In this document: piece after piece, positions 12,239 through 25,119 of the stretch
How positions within the stretch are numbered: position 1 is the stretch's first letter
How the letters are laid out: each line of letters opens with the position of its first letter
Assembly: GCA_013368315.1 (NCBI GenBank)
Contig: JAACJM010000081.1
Coordinates: 186,001-250,000, forward strand
Origin: Tetrapyrgos nigripes
Lineage: Eukaryota; Basidiomycota; Agaricomycetes; Agaricales; Campanellaceae
Length of the DNA: 64,000 nt
Reading direction: 5' to 3'
Program-made: the position numbers and the translations under genes
Notes under the pieces: generated by a model
What the model was told of the DNA's origin: nothing
What the model saw: the letters and a program-made list of their open reading frames with translations, nothing else
The model's database searches: none

Positions 12239-12533
12239 TGCAATTACGAGGCCCTTTCACATAGTCTAACTCAGGTTATGCAGAAGGGAGGGAGAATAAG
12301 TGGAAAGTGAGAGGGAAGGACGTTAAGCAGACCAATTTGACACACTGGCATGACATCGTGGTTATTGATGTCAACGGTCCTTGGATCTGGTCCAGACCAA
12401 GTCTGGACATTCTGGTTGTTGGGAAGGGCAAAGACCAGGTGTAGCAATGAAAAGGGGTGGGAGTTTAAGGTTGTGGTAAAATTTTCGAGGTCAACATAAG
12501 TTAACTCGGCCATTAAGAGGCCTCGTAATTTGC
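12239..12533 (-). mobile_element. MITE copy B (~295 bp)
   Basis: Bounded by TGCAATTACGAGGCCC on the left and GGCCTCGTAATTTGCA on the right, an inverted repeat of about 15 bp. Its body matches copy A at 10,561-10,892 in the opposite orientation. The two copies lie about 1.35 kb apart in inverted orientation. Confidence 0.65.
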
Positions 12534-12739
12534 ACCAGGCTACTATGTACACACGATGAGTGTCAATGTACATACGTCAGTCTGGTTACACGAGACTATA
12601 TATGGTGGTGTACAAACGGAAATGGTGCATAGGTACGTCGTCTACTCCTCTGATCGCTGATGTATCATCAGTATCATTTTCTCGAAGGACCGTACATATG
12701 GCAGAAATATTGTATCATAATTCCAGTCAAATTTCAAAA

Positions 12740-14780
12740 AAATAGGCAGTTTTCCAATATGTTACCCTGTTAACAACAGGTTTTCAGAGGTCAGAACACC
12801 TACTTTTAGCAGGATAACCTGTCAAAAAACAGGCAAAATTGTGCTGGAAACAGGCATTTTCCAGCCAGGTTTCGAAAAAAGACAGATCCTTAACAGTACA
12901 GGGAAAATTTCATAGGTTAAACCTCCGCAATATTTAACAGCCGAAAACTTTTGAGCAGGTCAAGCTCTCTGGAAAGACGCCGTGTCTTTGATGGGCTCAC
13001 GAACACATCAGGTTTCAGGTTCAGACACATCTGAGCTCAGAAGGTATAATTTTGAAGCGGGTTCGATTTCGCAGGCAGGTCTTGAATTCACGCAGGTTTC
13101 CAGTTTGTACAGGTTGGAATTTGCGATCGACTAAAATGCCGACAAGTGAGAATTAACTCATTGTAAGATTTGAGCAGGCTACAATCTCACAGGAAACAAA
13201 AAATTGGACAGGGTGCTGATTCTGGCAGGTGGGAAATTGAGGCAGGTTGAGGTAAATCTAGGATGGAATTCCTCAGGCTCCAAGCCATATACATCAATTA
13301 ATTCTTAGAATTTGTAATGCGCTAACGATGTGTAACGTACTAACAGTGTCATCAGCCACAATTAGTTATGAGCAGATGTCTCCCCAGATAGAAGGGAGTA
13401 AAGGAGCCTCATAAACCTCAGGGTAATAGCCAAGGTAGTGGGAGAGGCAATCATTACTGAGTGCCACTCTTAGATCTTGTAGATACAGCAATATCTCGGA
13501 GAATAGCCTACAATCCAAAATGGAAAGAAAAAAGAAAAAACCAGAAGAGCATGTCACAGATGAAGGGCGGAATTAAGAAGAAAATAACTAGGATAGGGAC
13601 CAGAAAAGCTTTTTCCGATGAAGAACAGATGTTAAGAGATACAAGACAATTGCCGAGACAAAGGGATGGATGTTGTAATCAAAACAAGACTGTGGGTAAA
13701 GTGGCGATGGTCATCATATAGGTCTCTATATTCCATGAAGATAATGAATGTATCTTAGTCTTGAATCTTAAAGGGACCATAACTTCTGCAATCATAGCCT
13801 CAGAAGCTCAAAGCTCAAAAACAATATTGAATCAAGCTATGACTTCAGAGAAGGTCACAAAATCATCAAAGAAAGTACCTGCACCAGCGAGCAATTGGTG
13901 ATTATGGTTCTGCCACAATGCACTGATACTGAACTGCTGGAACCCATCTGTCGGCAAACTACGTTACCGCTGTAATGCCATTCTCTGTATTAGTGAAAGA
14001 CTTGGCGTAATCCAGTACCCCAATCAGACATTCTCAAAAAGAAAAGGAAAGAAATCCAGGGAGTTGCGTCCGAGACTGGAGCACAAGAAATAGAATGTCA
14101 TAGAAATATAAAAAGGGAATAGCGTGCTGGTATCACATTGAAAAAAATAAGAGGAATCCAGTGTGCCACATCCAGGTTTGGAATCAGCACTGGCTTCAGA
14201 TAGAACAATATCAAAGAAAAAGAAAACGACAAGAAAGAGAAACATAAAAAGGGAATAGGTGTCAAAGCACAAAAAAGCGAAAAAAGGGAATTCAGTGTGC
14301 CACGTCAGCACTGGACCCATAGAAGAGAATTAAAGCATACATTGTGGCAAAAGGAGGACGCAGAAGGAGAATCAAAGTTAAGTAATAGCAAGCATCGTCT
14401 CACGGATTTGGCCTTCTAGCGTTATAGGCGTCAGACGTGGCGCTGCTAGTTAATCAACGATCAACTACGCGTCGCGTGCGATGACTTGTCAATATCTTGA
14501 TCTGATAGCGCCGCGTCATCCCGATCTGTCCTGCAGTCATGTAACCTGCTGGTAAATTGAACCTGTCAAAAATCCTGGCCTGTTGAAAATTGGGACCTGC
14601 TATAGATATCCCAACTTGTTGGAAATCCTGACTCTACGTCAAGGACACTAGTCTCAATCGCAATGACATAATTAGCTTGAGACCTAAGCAACCTGTTAAA
14701 AATCATGAACCTGATTGAAATTCACTGACTCTTTTGAGACCCGTCTTGGAACCTGCCCAGATATTTTCAGTGTTGTCCCA
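12740..14780. mobile_element. Candidate ~2 kb element with subterminal AACAGG/CCTGTT arrays
   Basis: The left 550 bp (12,765-13,290) carries more than ten copies of ACAGG/GCAGG mostly on the plus strand, and the right 250 bp (14,540-14,760) carries the complementary CCTGTT/AACCTG words. Opposite orientation at the two ends is the pattern expected for transposase-binding arrays. The middle (13.3-14.5 kb) has only short frames. No long TIR or target duplication was found. Confidence 0.4.
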
Positions 14781-14879
14781 AGCAAAATGAATCTTTCTCA
14801 AAACCTATTTTGATACACTATTTCGCCCATATGTACATTACCATCTGCCTCAAGATTGAATCCAGGCACTGATTCTTTT

Positions 14880-15440
14880 TTGACAGGAGGGATTGATCCG
14901 GCGCCTATCCGCCTATGAGGCCTCGGATTCGGATGGCGGATGGGCCTCTGGAGATCCTCCCATCCGGCGAATACCATCCGCCCATCCGTAGATGATCGTC
15001 GGATGGCTGAAGTACATGAGAATGTGTCGTACTTGCCCAATTTGGTTCAGTCTCGGGCTTTTCCGAGGTACTGTATAGCTACAAAACTCACGTAAAATCG
15101 ACAGAAAGGTCTTTTCGACACGTTGAAAATCTTGATCGCTTTGCTCGAAGTTGCGAGTACATGGGAAAAATATCGGCGAAATGGCCAGAGCCATTCTTGT
15201 CATAACAAGAGTGTGTCAATAGTGAGTTTCATATATTGCACTCTACATGTACTTAGACGTAGTCTACAATTTTAAAAAATACCTTCTGAACATTTTTCTA
15301 CACTCATTAGTATATCAGCCACCCATCCGCGGATGATCGGGTCATCTGACGGATGCCATCCACCGATGCGGATTGGCATGTTCGAGCAACTCATCCGAGC
15401 GGATGGATCCGCATCCGAACAGCATCCGATCCGCTAGGAG
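14880..15440. mobile_element. Candidate ~560 bp element with CATCCG/CGGATG ends
   Basis: Dense clusters of CCGCCTAT, CGGATGG and CCATCCG occupy 14,898-15,006, and a second cluster of CATCCG, GCGGATG and GGATCCG occupies 15,320-15,440. The ~300 bp between is plain. Paired, both-strand hexamer clusters at each end suggest a non-autonomous DNA transposon. Confidence 0.4.
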
Positions 15441-18400
15441 CCCTAAAGTCTATATGCTGACAGCTGTGGACATCGTAGGCACCATGTATGGAATGTTTTG
15501 GGAAGGATATGGGCTACAGAGTTAGATAGTAAGTAGTACTGTACAGCGGTTCTGTGTACCCTTGTCATAGATTTTGCAATGCAAGTTTGAAAATCTTCCA
15601 GCAACTTTATGTCCCTCAGTACCATTGAGCGGCAGCAGGATGTAGGCCTCGCAAAGTGCTGAAGTCTCACTTCGGATCAGTCCAGCTTGAGACAATGAAT
15701 GCCCTTACACATTCTGTTACTTACATCATGGTTGTAGCATTATTGAAAGGTATGAGAATTATATTGTGTAAGACCAGTAAAAGAAGAAGGCACAAAGAAT
15801 ATCCGGTAAGCCAATTGACTAACCCCAAGTTCTTGTTGCTGAAACCTGCACTGCAGCTCAGGCTGATAGTTCATCTGCAATGAATCTTGGTGCATCAGGA
15901 AGGTGCAGTCCATTAGGCTGGAAACAGCCCAATATCCAGCCAGCCATCCTTCAGTAGGTCCAGTACACCAAACCCAAATAAAATGAAAAAATTGTCATTG
16001 CAGATAAGTAACAATTCCGACACTAAGGTGGCAAGTGACCTCAAGAAAAATCTTTTACAGGTGATCAAGGAGACGCACTGTCGTGCCCATCCTAACGAGC
16101 ATATGTCAGTTCCAATGCCAAAGGGTGAGAAGGTGTACCCATTTTCCCGTATTTCTCAACGATCTTCAGGTTCAAACCAAGAAAATTCAAAGCTAGTCAT
16201 TGAGCTTGATTGTGAACGTACTTCCAAGTACATGCACACACGATTCCGAAGCATGAAGAGAACATAGTGGCAAAAGTGTAGAGTTTATCAAGAGGTTATA
16301 CTCGCCTTGCGATTGTATGAAATGCTTGAACGGACGATACTGGCTCGTACCGTGAGTACTTACTACTTACAATTTATGAGTCGTTGACAGTAAACTGACT
16401 TCAAGTTCTAGTGCATGATTGCCATGAATTTGAGTACATTGTGAGAACTGTCATAATTCCAGGTAGTTTGGACCAAGGAGTGAAGGAAGGACATGACAAC
16501 TAAACTGAGTAAAGTGGGCGGGCAGGGGGGCGTGATTGTAGTCACAAAATGTGCTGATGTTTGGCTCACAACCGGAGAGCCCGCCACAGGCCCGATGCCG
16601 GCGGCAGCCACAGAAGCAAAAGCTAATCGAGTGTTAGCAATCGACTAATCTCTGTCAATGATGCTATTTGTCGTAGTATGTAGATCTTGATTATTATTTC
16701 AGGCAGCCTGTGCCCTATTCATTTACTTGGCAAAGTTTTGCCTCACACATTGACAACGGACACGTACAACCGCGACACTTTCTCCGCGGAGAGGAGCAGA
16801 TGCCAGTAAATCCATATCAAAAGTATGAGACTCTGAACATCATGAAATGAAACGACGCGCCCAATGATACATATCGAAACTATAATGTCTTGCGGTGTGC
16901 TTGCTCCAGCATCGGTACGACGGTGCCGATCGGGCAGGTACCGTCCTCCCCAGGTCCAGTGTGGCGTCTTATATTATGATCAGCAAGGGCGCAAAGCTGC
17001 AAGCTGGAAGGCCAGTGCCTAAATTATATCAATACAATATTAGCTTGTAAGTACACCTTACTACCATATGTGGTACCCAAAAGTGCCAAGTTCTAGCTGT
17101 AATTACTTCTTATTTGAAGTTGCTACATACTACACCTGACTGCAAGTTGAAGTCTGACGCGAGCCTAACGTGCTGAAACCGCCTGATCATGATCATGGAA
17201 CTCTAGAGTGCTAGCCTGGAAGTCATATTCAAGGTTCGGTCCGAACTCAACCTACATGAAAATCGGACATAGGACGCGGCGTCATTCGACGATTTGGTTG
17301 CGTGTCGGTTGGATCGTCTGGAATCCGAAAAGAACGCAAAATCATGATCACTCCTCAGGCTTCTGTGAAGAGTTGAAACACGGATTGTTGTACGAATGTG
17401 TACTATATGGCACCGTAATAGTACACTGGCAGTATAAGTACAGAACGTGTCTCCGATCTCAAGAAGTTCATAAGTAAGTAAGTGATAATATCGGGCCAAT
17501 GTCTTGAAAGCTTCAAAGAGCGATCCCGACGTCGACCGGACTCGAAGCCTGTGTACCTGTGCATCATGTTACTACTTCATGATGTTGCTACTAGTAACAC
17601 ATGTGCCACCGGTATCATGACACATCAGAGGTCCAATCCACTCACAAGCCAAGAGATCCAGAACGACCGTCGGACAACGGACAAGGGGCACTACAGCTGA
17701 GTTTTAACCCAAGATAAAGTTGATCAGCAGCCTATACTTACTATAGTCTACAGAAAAGAAGGGTAAAGATGGTAAGCAATAGTAAGTAGTCATAAAATCG
17801 CTCCCGGCGATGCGTATGCTGATCGTCGAGGTCCTGATTTGAACTCCTCTGTACTATTCCATTTACATCGCAAGATTTTCATCTTGATCATTAATTGATC
17901 ATGAATTTGTTGCTTCGAGGCTTCGAACCGGACCATGAAAGTTCTTCACGATCAGTAGACGCGAGTGGTCGAGGGACGTTCAAGTTGTTGGCAGGAAGAA
18001 AGTTGACAAGTTAACCTACGCAGCCCAGTCAACTTGCAATGATGAAAGGTCATGGAAGATGCGTCAAAAAGCACCTGGACATGAATCCCTAAACGCGAGT
18101 CTGGTTTATGGCTCGGTATCCCCAGCATGATACATACATAGCTAAGTTATGAACTGATGAAAACTAGTGGCGCCATACAGGCTGCATTCAGAAGGTCATT
18201 GAAGATACATAGCACAGCTACCCACCGATATTAGGAATTCAAAGACGCCTAACTGCAAGCGAAGAAAAGAGGTTCACACGGACTACCGCGTTCAGACCGG
18301 GTACTCGATATTGCAGCCTTGCAGGAGTTGTATACCCGATATACAAGCACTAGTACTCTCGGGGAGAGATCGTGAACGCGGCACGAGGTTATATTGGAGA

Positions 18401-19740
18401 ATCGGGTGCAGTTCGTCCGGGGACCGAGGCTTTGATTTCAGAACAAAGTGAAGCACAGAGAGATATCCGTGCATAAGTAGACCATCGCAGGTAGACTCGC
18501 AAGCCAGTCGGTTGGTCCGCAAGCTAAGCGAGGAAGTGACAGTGGAGCTCGAATTATGGCTTGCTTCCCAACCGACAGGTATTTTTGGGCGTCGTTTTGG
18601 GAGCTTGGCGTGCGAATTTGAACTTGTAAATATTTTCGCTCGCTGCGTATCCAGAAAGCAGCGAGAGCGCTGCAGACACAGACATTTGCTTACAATCTGA
18701 AGAGAGTCATTTCAGAGGAAGACGTGTATTAGAATAATGTACTGTAGTTGCAAATAAGATACCGCACTCGGGAGGGGCAAGCTTGATTTTTCGATTTTTG
18801 ATCTTTGATCCGGACTTTGGGTAAGGGATATACAAATGCATGTGGCCATGCGTCGATGTCTCTAGTGTCCTCCTCATGTCTTCTCCTCCTCCCATACCTT
18901 GGGGAGGTCATGAGGAAGGCTATGACTAAGTACAAAGACTGGTTGATCGGTGAACCATTGAAAATCGTGAACTAAGCTTGTGGGGTAAAGTCTGCAGACC
19001 ATTGACTGTTTGCGTAATAGCGCTTACCTGACATCTTGCAAACCTGAACAACAGCATTGCGAGATGTCATGTAAGTGTGATTATGCTTCTCACTCCAGGG
19101 CACTATATAGGGCCCTAGGACTCTAACCCTCTGAGGTGGACTCTGACAATCCTGAATGCTCTCAAGAAGAGGGGGAACTTGCCGTGCACCCAATTGAGTA
19201 CCCAATTAGGAAGGGCAGGTATCCCACACTACTTCTTGCCTCGCAAGCCACTTCAGAGCAGGCTCTGGTGATAAGGTCTACTACTGTAGTAAGTATAGCT
19301 ACAAAATGTAATAAGGTAGGTAATTACAAAGAATCAAGAGTGTTGGATAAAAACCAGAGGTACAGCAATGAGAATCATGTGCAAATCATGCGCGGTTGAT
19401 CATACCTCAAGGTTCCAGTGATTATACTCCAGAAACTGGGTGGTATAAATGATATCAACAAGCTTTGGCCAGTGAGTAGTGCATGCTATCAACCATACAC
19501 TTATGTTCTTGATTGTACACCATTATTGCTGGAAATTGTATAATAAATATTTTGAATCTTAGCTCATGATGCATAGTAACTTATCTGTACAGTACTGGTA
19601 CCACAATAAGTGCGTAATATTTAAATCGAAGTATCCATGAAGACATTATTCATATGAAATAGTAAAATCTAGGCAGAGGGAAGTTCTGAAAACCTTGTAG
19701 TACGCATCAGATCTAAGGTAAATTTATGAGGCAAATTTTA
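15441..19740. other. No supported gene in 4.3 kb
   Basis: Many short frames exist on both strands, but none shows a known motif, a splice-consistent extension or convincing composition. A frame at 15,983-16,267 (95 codons) is the least implausible. I see no repeats long enough to name. It is probably old, degraded intergenic or transposon sequence. Confidence 0.45.
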
Positions 19741-21075
19741 CTAGTCCTCATCCTCGCTAGCTTGCTCCCCGAAAGTAACTAGATTCATTTGACTGCAGTG
19801 GGTGACACAGCCATGGGCTTTGACAAATTTCTCGATACCAGCCTGTCCATGATCTCCAACTCAACTGTCTCTAAGCTCAAAAATGTTAGCCAGTTCAACA
19901 TTGATATTGAGCCATCACGCTCACCCTTTTTTGGTGTGGAACATCATGTCAAACAGAACATTTTTGCTCCCAAGAGTAGAAGCTGGGTACTTGGTTCAGG
20001 ACTACCTTTCAAGTCATAAACATTGCACCTACTTTTTATATTGGCAAGGGCAATGGTTTGAAAGCTATAATCATAGACAAAATGTGTGAAGGTGTTGAGA
20101 ATATTACCAAGCTTGTTGCTGTCGTAGCTGGGATGTACATTAGTGCCACTCCATTTGTTGGAATGCTTTGAGCACTTCTTCTCCAACAACCAAGCTACAG
20201 ACCAGATATTCTGATTGGGAACAGTATCCTCATCATCAGAAGTGGGCATTTGATCAAGAAAAACATCTTGATTAACCCCAGATGTGAGAGAGGAATTTCC
20301 ATGCAAGGGAACCACTTCTATTGCGAGCAAAAATTCTGCCACAGAGATATCTGATAGGATATCAAATTCAATGCAATAACTTCATCACCATTACCAATGT
20401 CAACATCATATTCCTCCGCCCGCTGCTGGAAATGATCAAAGAAATATACGGTCTGGGCTAGCCTGATTGCCTCTTTCTCAAGCTCCAATTTATTGGTCTT
20501 AGGTGTGATGAATGCTTGCGGACCACTGCTGATGTTGTAGAATCTTTTGGCAACCCATGCACCACCTCAGAAATTTACCTGTAATTGGAAAAATCACATT
20601 TAATATGATTTAAAAAACTATGAAGCCCGCAGCATACCGAATAGACTCGTTGAGTTTTACCATGAGCAAACTCAGTATCTGAGATACTGCCATTCTCAAT
20701 CACAATGTCATCCGCATTCAACTCTGGCCAGGAAACAGTCACTGCACCATCCTTTTTCACAGAGACCCCAGCAACAGCCAGTCTGATTGGAGAGTATCCT
20801 GTAGGCGTGAAGCTGGAGACTAGTTGCTGACCAGCACGCACACTGGACAACATTGTTGCTGTTCAAAGATTAGAACTGTGTCATTTAATAATTTGACTTG
20901 TTAACTTACTCTGACTGATTTTCGAGGCTACCGAGGACACAACAATCCCCGCTTCTCGTGCCTTTCGCTTTCCCCTTCGTTCAGCCTTGCCCTTACTCAA
21001 GACATAGTCTGGAACCTGGCAGTTGAAGTGCTGCTCAAACTGATTTGCATGAATCAATGGTATCGTGTAATTTGA
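19741..21075 (-). pseudogene. Alpha-type protein kinase, probably degenerate
   Basis: Atypical (alpha) serine/threonine kinase of the class expanded in basidiomycetes. Likely minus-strand exons are 20,910-21,075, 20,638-20,858, about 20,033-20,566, 19,925-19,982 and 19,741-about 19,858. The parts match the domain in order: GAWVAKRFY near the ATP-binding lysine, KWSGTNVHP, NTFTHFVYDYS, KNVLFDMMFHTKK, and the C-terminal GDHGQAGIEKF with the zinc-type H-C-C pattern (KAHGCVTHC). The ALANIK stretch stands where active members have a D-I/L-Q motif, so a key Asp appears to be Asn. Two junctions (near 20,566 and 19,858) have a stop just before the conserved frame and need non-canonical splicing or a frameshift. 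The N-terminus upstream of 21,075 is unresolved. Confidence 0.65.
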
Positions 21076-21464
21076 CTGCGTGAGTAATCCTAATTAGTAA
21101 AGAACGCCTGATTTCGAGAGAGGTTAAAAACCCTGGAGACCTTTGATGTGCCCAGCAATGTGTATAAATGCTGCTTGTTGCAGGGACCACCACAAACTGT
21201 TACATGTTGAATCTTTTTATAATAGCAATAAAGGTACTGAGGAGTACAATCAATGTAGTCTACTAAGGAGTCAGGAAAATGGGAAAATATGTTGTATGAT
21301 GAATGAAAGGGCAGATGGTATCAAATAACAATTATATAGTCAAATGATGGTAGAAATTTCAGATTTGAGCTTAAATAAGTAAGTAAATGAGAGAGATAGC
21401 AGAATCATTCTATAAATAACAGAAACTTGTCTGTGCTTTATACCCCTCAATTGAAATCTCCAGA

Positions 21465-22859
21465 TCAAACCACCACAGAATCTCCTCTACTGACTTCCTG
21501 AATATCATTCTCTCCATCTTGAGTGCCATGTGCCTGTGTGGATGCTGGTGGATCAGATTGGGATGATGGGGCAGGAGCTGCAAATTCCAGAGGTTGAGAA
21601 AGACTCGAGAATGGAGTCTTGGTGGTTCTTGTAGAGTTAGGAAAGGAGGATGATTGCAGTGGGATAGATTGTTTCCAGGTGGGGTAGAATTGAACTCAAG
21701 TAGGTATTTACAGATTCATTATATCTGGGGTTGAATGGAGTAGGCATGACTAGAATCTGGGTTTCAAAATGTTATTAGCATTCAAGTTCCAAGAAAGCGT
21801 AAATGATTACCTACCCAGGGAATGCAATAGATTATACCAGACTGTACTAAGAGTACCAGTATCTGCTCAACTCGGCTTTTTGTATTCAATCTGCCAAGGT
21901 GAGCTTTAACAGATTGTCTGTAGTGCCTGTCCAGATATCAAGTTAAAGCTGCAAACTCAGAGGTTAACAGTCTGCTGTCTGCTCACCAAGCCTTGTTTGC
22001 AATCAGAAGAGTTGCTGTGAGGTTGGTGAAGACAAGTGATACTGGCAGTATCACTTGGATAGACTGAAATGTTGCCTGCATAGCCTAAGGTCAGGCTATG
22101 ATAAAGCCACAAAATATATACATACAAAATTTGCATCAAGGCATTCTTTCATGGAAAGAAACGCATCATATATAATGCATCCTAAACCCAGAAATGTCAG
22201 CTCAACAGAATTAATCATAGAAATCAAGTATAGTATGGATTCTTACCCAATGATTGAGCAATACAGACAAGAAGAATCCCTCTGGGAATAGTTTCCCTTT
22301 GAAAAAGGATCCATGCTCTCCAAACCACAATTATGTCTCCCAGGAAATACTATTCACATATACTTCAGTATTTAGATGAGGAATTAGAATAGCACAGTGA
22401 AACTCACACTAATTCTTGTCAGTACTATCACCATCAATTGAACTCTAATCATAGTTGGAACAGGACTGTATGTCTGATATGCCCAACCCTGGATCTGAAC
22501 TATATCATATAGCTGATCTATCACCATGCTCGAAGCTGAGCTTGTAAGCATGATTGCACATGCAGCCACCAGAAATAATCGCATTGGTGACTGTTGAAGT
22601 CCTTGCTGACTAGGTCCATGTTTGAAATTGTGTCAGAAAAGTTTGGGACAAGCATACCATAGCAGGAAGATGGTAGAAATGGTAATCAAAAGCTCAATGC
22701 CTGGATAGCAAGGCAATGAGTAGGTACATACATCAAAGTTGAACATTGGGTTCTGGACCTACCAAAGGTGAATCCTTCAACTGCAGCTGGAACTAAACAC
22801 TGTGACTGAATGAAAGTGATATCTGAAGATGTAAGGAACGAAGATTGCATTCTGGACAT
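21465..22859 (-). pseudogene. Basidiomycete multi-helix membrane protein, frameshifted
   Basis: Eight exons read on the minus strand: 22,763-22,859, 22,658-22,700, 22,408-22,609, 22,247-22,350, 22,126-22,181, 21,987-22,075, 21,815-21,926 and 21,637-21,756, with introns of 48-62 nt and matching phases. The product is a string of hydrophobic helices: GIELLITISTIFLL, LVAACAIMLTSSASSMVIDQ, YFLGDIIVVW, VILPVSLVFTNLTATLLIAN, ILVLLVQSGIIYC and HLETIYPTAIILL. Order and motifs (RI-YFLGD, WRAW, TN-TAT-LIA-KAW, SGIIYC, IYPT) are those of an unnamed seven-helix family common in mushrooms; function unknown. The fourth exon has one extra base in a GGG run that breaks VVW-RAW, and one extra T near 21,641 shifts the C-terminus, which continues in the next frame to 21,465. 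It is either a recent pseudogene or has two homopolymer sequencing errors. Confidence 0.78.
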
Positions 22860-23900
22860 TTGCGAGGATTGCAGCAAAGAAGAATTGGGTGTGCAGGCTA
22901 GTGGTTGTTATAATGGCATTGTTTCGTCTATCTTAAATATCTGCCAGTTTGCTGTGGATCTCGTTTCACTTGTTGCATATTTAGCACTGATCCCACTGTC
23001 CTCAGAATGCTGAATGTCACTCTACCATATACGTCTTGTAGCAGACTTGTGCAATACAAGGGAGAGAATAGATGAGCAAATCACTATGTTGATAGATATC
23101 CAGGAGCAGTAGGATTGATACCATGTTCCAAACTTATTTAATACAAGGCAGAGACCAGGAACATCGCTATGTTGATAGATATTTGACGGTGGTAGTCTGG
23201 ATACCTTCATTTTAGACAAGGTAGCTATAATAATCATATCACGATATTAATAGATGCACAAAGACTCTAGGGGCTGAGCGGAGTATACAAATGATCACAT
23301 TGCAGCATCATCAATCTATCTAGCTAAGAGCTATATACATTACAAGATGATTTCTACACAAAAGACAGAATCCCAACTGTCATGGGAACAAGCATGATGT
23401 GTGCCTTGCTTATAAGTGTAGGAACTGCGTCAACATACAAGGCATGAGAGGGTTTGGCAATGGAAGATCACACGTCAGACATCCCCTAGCACCTTCCTCG
23501 TCTCACGCCGGAAGTACGTTTCTATCGGCTCGACGGATAGATGAGCAGATAGGTGTACAGAAGTAGGATGTATTTGGAGTTCAGATATATATACAAATAA
23601 ATGCTATATTTTGACTCTAAATATTCGTACAGAAAGAACGTATATCTGGAAACCCCTAATTACACTTGATAGGTAAACAAAAAGATGGCACATGTAATCT
23701 ATGTAAAGATGTACAAAAAGACGCCTAATTTGTATAGCTATTCGAACAAAAGAAAGATAACCTTTTAAAGCTCCGGATACATGTCCAGAAATCCTGTATA
23801 TCTGAGGCACATATACAGGTGCAGATAGGAGTCCAAATGGACCATCTATCCAGAGTTCAGATAGGTCTGCAGATATATCATATTTCCGGAGTCAGAATAG
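22860..23900. other. No gene; CAGATAG-rich patch at 23.5-23.9 kb
   Basis: No supported coding frame. From about 23,540 to 23,885 the words CAGATA, TCTGGATA and TATACAG recur on both strands (for example 23,548, 23,584, 23,650, 23,800, 23,825, 23,858 and 23,868), similar in style to the other motif clusters in this window. Confidence 0.4.
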
Positions 23901-23969
23901 GACGCAGGCGCGTCAGTGGCTTGACGCAGTCGCGTTTCCAACGCGTCCACTGCAAGGCGCATCTGCGTC
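23901..23969. mobile_element. 69-bp GC-rich MITE, copy 1
   Basis: An almost palindromic GC-rich insert framed by GACGCAGGCGC and its complement-like end GCGCATCTGCGTC, with AGTGG/CCACT pairing further in. A related copy is at 27,466-27,526. Its right edge coincides with the 3' end of the TRS33 reading frame, and the stop codon of that frame (23,968-23,970) is formed from element sequence. Confidence 0.65.
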
Positions 23970-24694
23970 AGAAGTCGTCGTGTACGCTGTTGCTGCCAAG
24001 TTTGGCTTTGCGTGTAGCATCGGCCCGTCCTTCCCAAGACGATAAACGTGTGATGGTCTTGAAAGCATTGTCTTGCAAAACGTAGATGCCCTGGATTGAC
24101 TTGGTGAGCTGGAATACCTTGAGGGATGGGGTAAAAACGCACCCTATGGTTCGTCCGCAGGTTGTCCACTTGTCTATCCCAACACGCTGCCCACAGATCC
24201 TTGCATACAAATTTGATGACGTCCAAGGTTTCTGTAAATAGAGATCTGTCCCGACATAATCTAAGGACGGTTAGAGTGGTATTGATTACACTGTAAAGAG
24301 GTATACGTACCTCTCTGCAAAGTTCGCGCCAACATGCAATCCGATAGCTTCAAGATGCGTTCTGATAGCTTCTTCCTCTTCATCCACTGCAGCGTTTTTC
24401 CCTGAACGAGAATTGAGACTGACGGTCGAGTCTCTGGGGTTTTTGGTCTTTAGAGGCAAAGTGGTGGGATCAGTCCGGCATCGACCATTTCTTTTTCTAT
24501 ATCCTCTTGGACCGAGCAGTCACTACAGCTGAAGATTCACGTAGAGTGTTGACGACTTCGATCAAGAAATAGTCCATCATTGCGCCGTTGACATAGCGCA
24601 TTGGCAGATCGGCCAGAGTAGCGGGACTCAGAGTGACCAGCGAGCTGGCGGATTTGGAGGAGCTCGAGATCTGTATGGAAGGGCGACTGGACAT
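23968..24694 (-). CDS. TRAPP subunit Trs33/TRAPPC6, C-terminally truncated
   Basis: Bet3-family subunit of TRAPP, the complex that tethers ER-to-Golgi and Golgi vesicles and acts on Ypt GTPases. Minus-strand exons: start ATG at 24,694 (DYFLIEVVNTLRESS follows), a second from near 24,480 to 24,311 (EAIGLHVGANFAER), 24,143-24,260 (LCRDRSLFTETLDVIKFVCKDLW) and 23,968-24,090 (YVLQDNAFKTITRLSSWEGR). These are the conserved Trs33 blocks in order. The junction between the first two exons is not resolved; a stop follows SKRI and the next open frame differs. After DATRKAKL the family normally has roughly 40 more residues; here the frame ends within about nine residues at the MITE. An essential gene should have an intact copy elsewhere, so this may be a duplicate or a decayed allele. 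Confidence 0.75.
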
Positions 24695-24699
24695 GGTGG

Positions 24700-25119
24700 T
24701 TGATGGAAGAGGAGACACGGCGAGTAGTTGTACCAATGGATGATCTTCATGGGCTCCCGGAAACAAGTGCACTGACAGCAGATGAAGTTTGGACCGTACG
24801 AGGCACAGTCTGAGTGGAGGTTCGAAGCGAGGAACGAAATAGCATCTGACGCCAATGCTGCACAATGAACTGAGAGAGAGTGGAGGGTAACTCTGCATTA
24901 TCCTCATGTGGAGAACTTTGTTGGTTGACCTTCACAGAGGATTCCAAAAATACGGGCTAACAGCTCGACGGGCAAAGACGGAGGAATGGCCAGTTGGGAT
25001 GGCAAACGTCCAAATCTACACCCAAGAATGTACATACAACGCAGATACGAAAGCAAGAAACATGATAGCAAACAGAAAACAACGACGCTAAAGAAAAAGA
25101 GGAGAAAAGCCCCAATTGC
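24700..25119. other. Short intergenic gap between TRS33 and the DUF1766-like gene
   Basis: It holds the promoter region of the TRS33 gene and the 3' flank of the next minus-strand gene. No further gene is supported. Confidence 0.4.

Noticed and set aside
14024..14320. Phe-rich membrane-like frame on the minus strand
   Set aside because: It comes from purine-rich AAGAAAAG runs on the plus strand inside a candidate transposon; no splice or family support.
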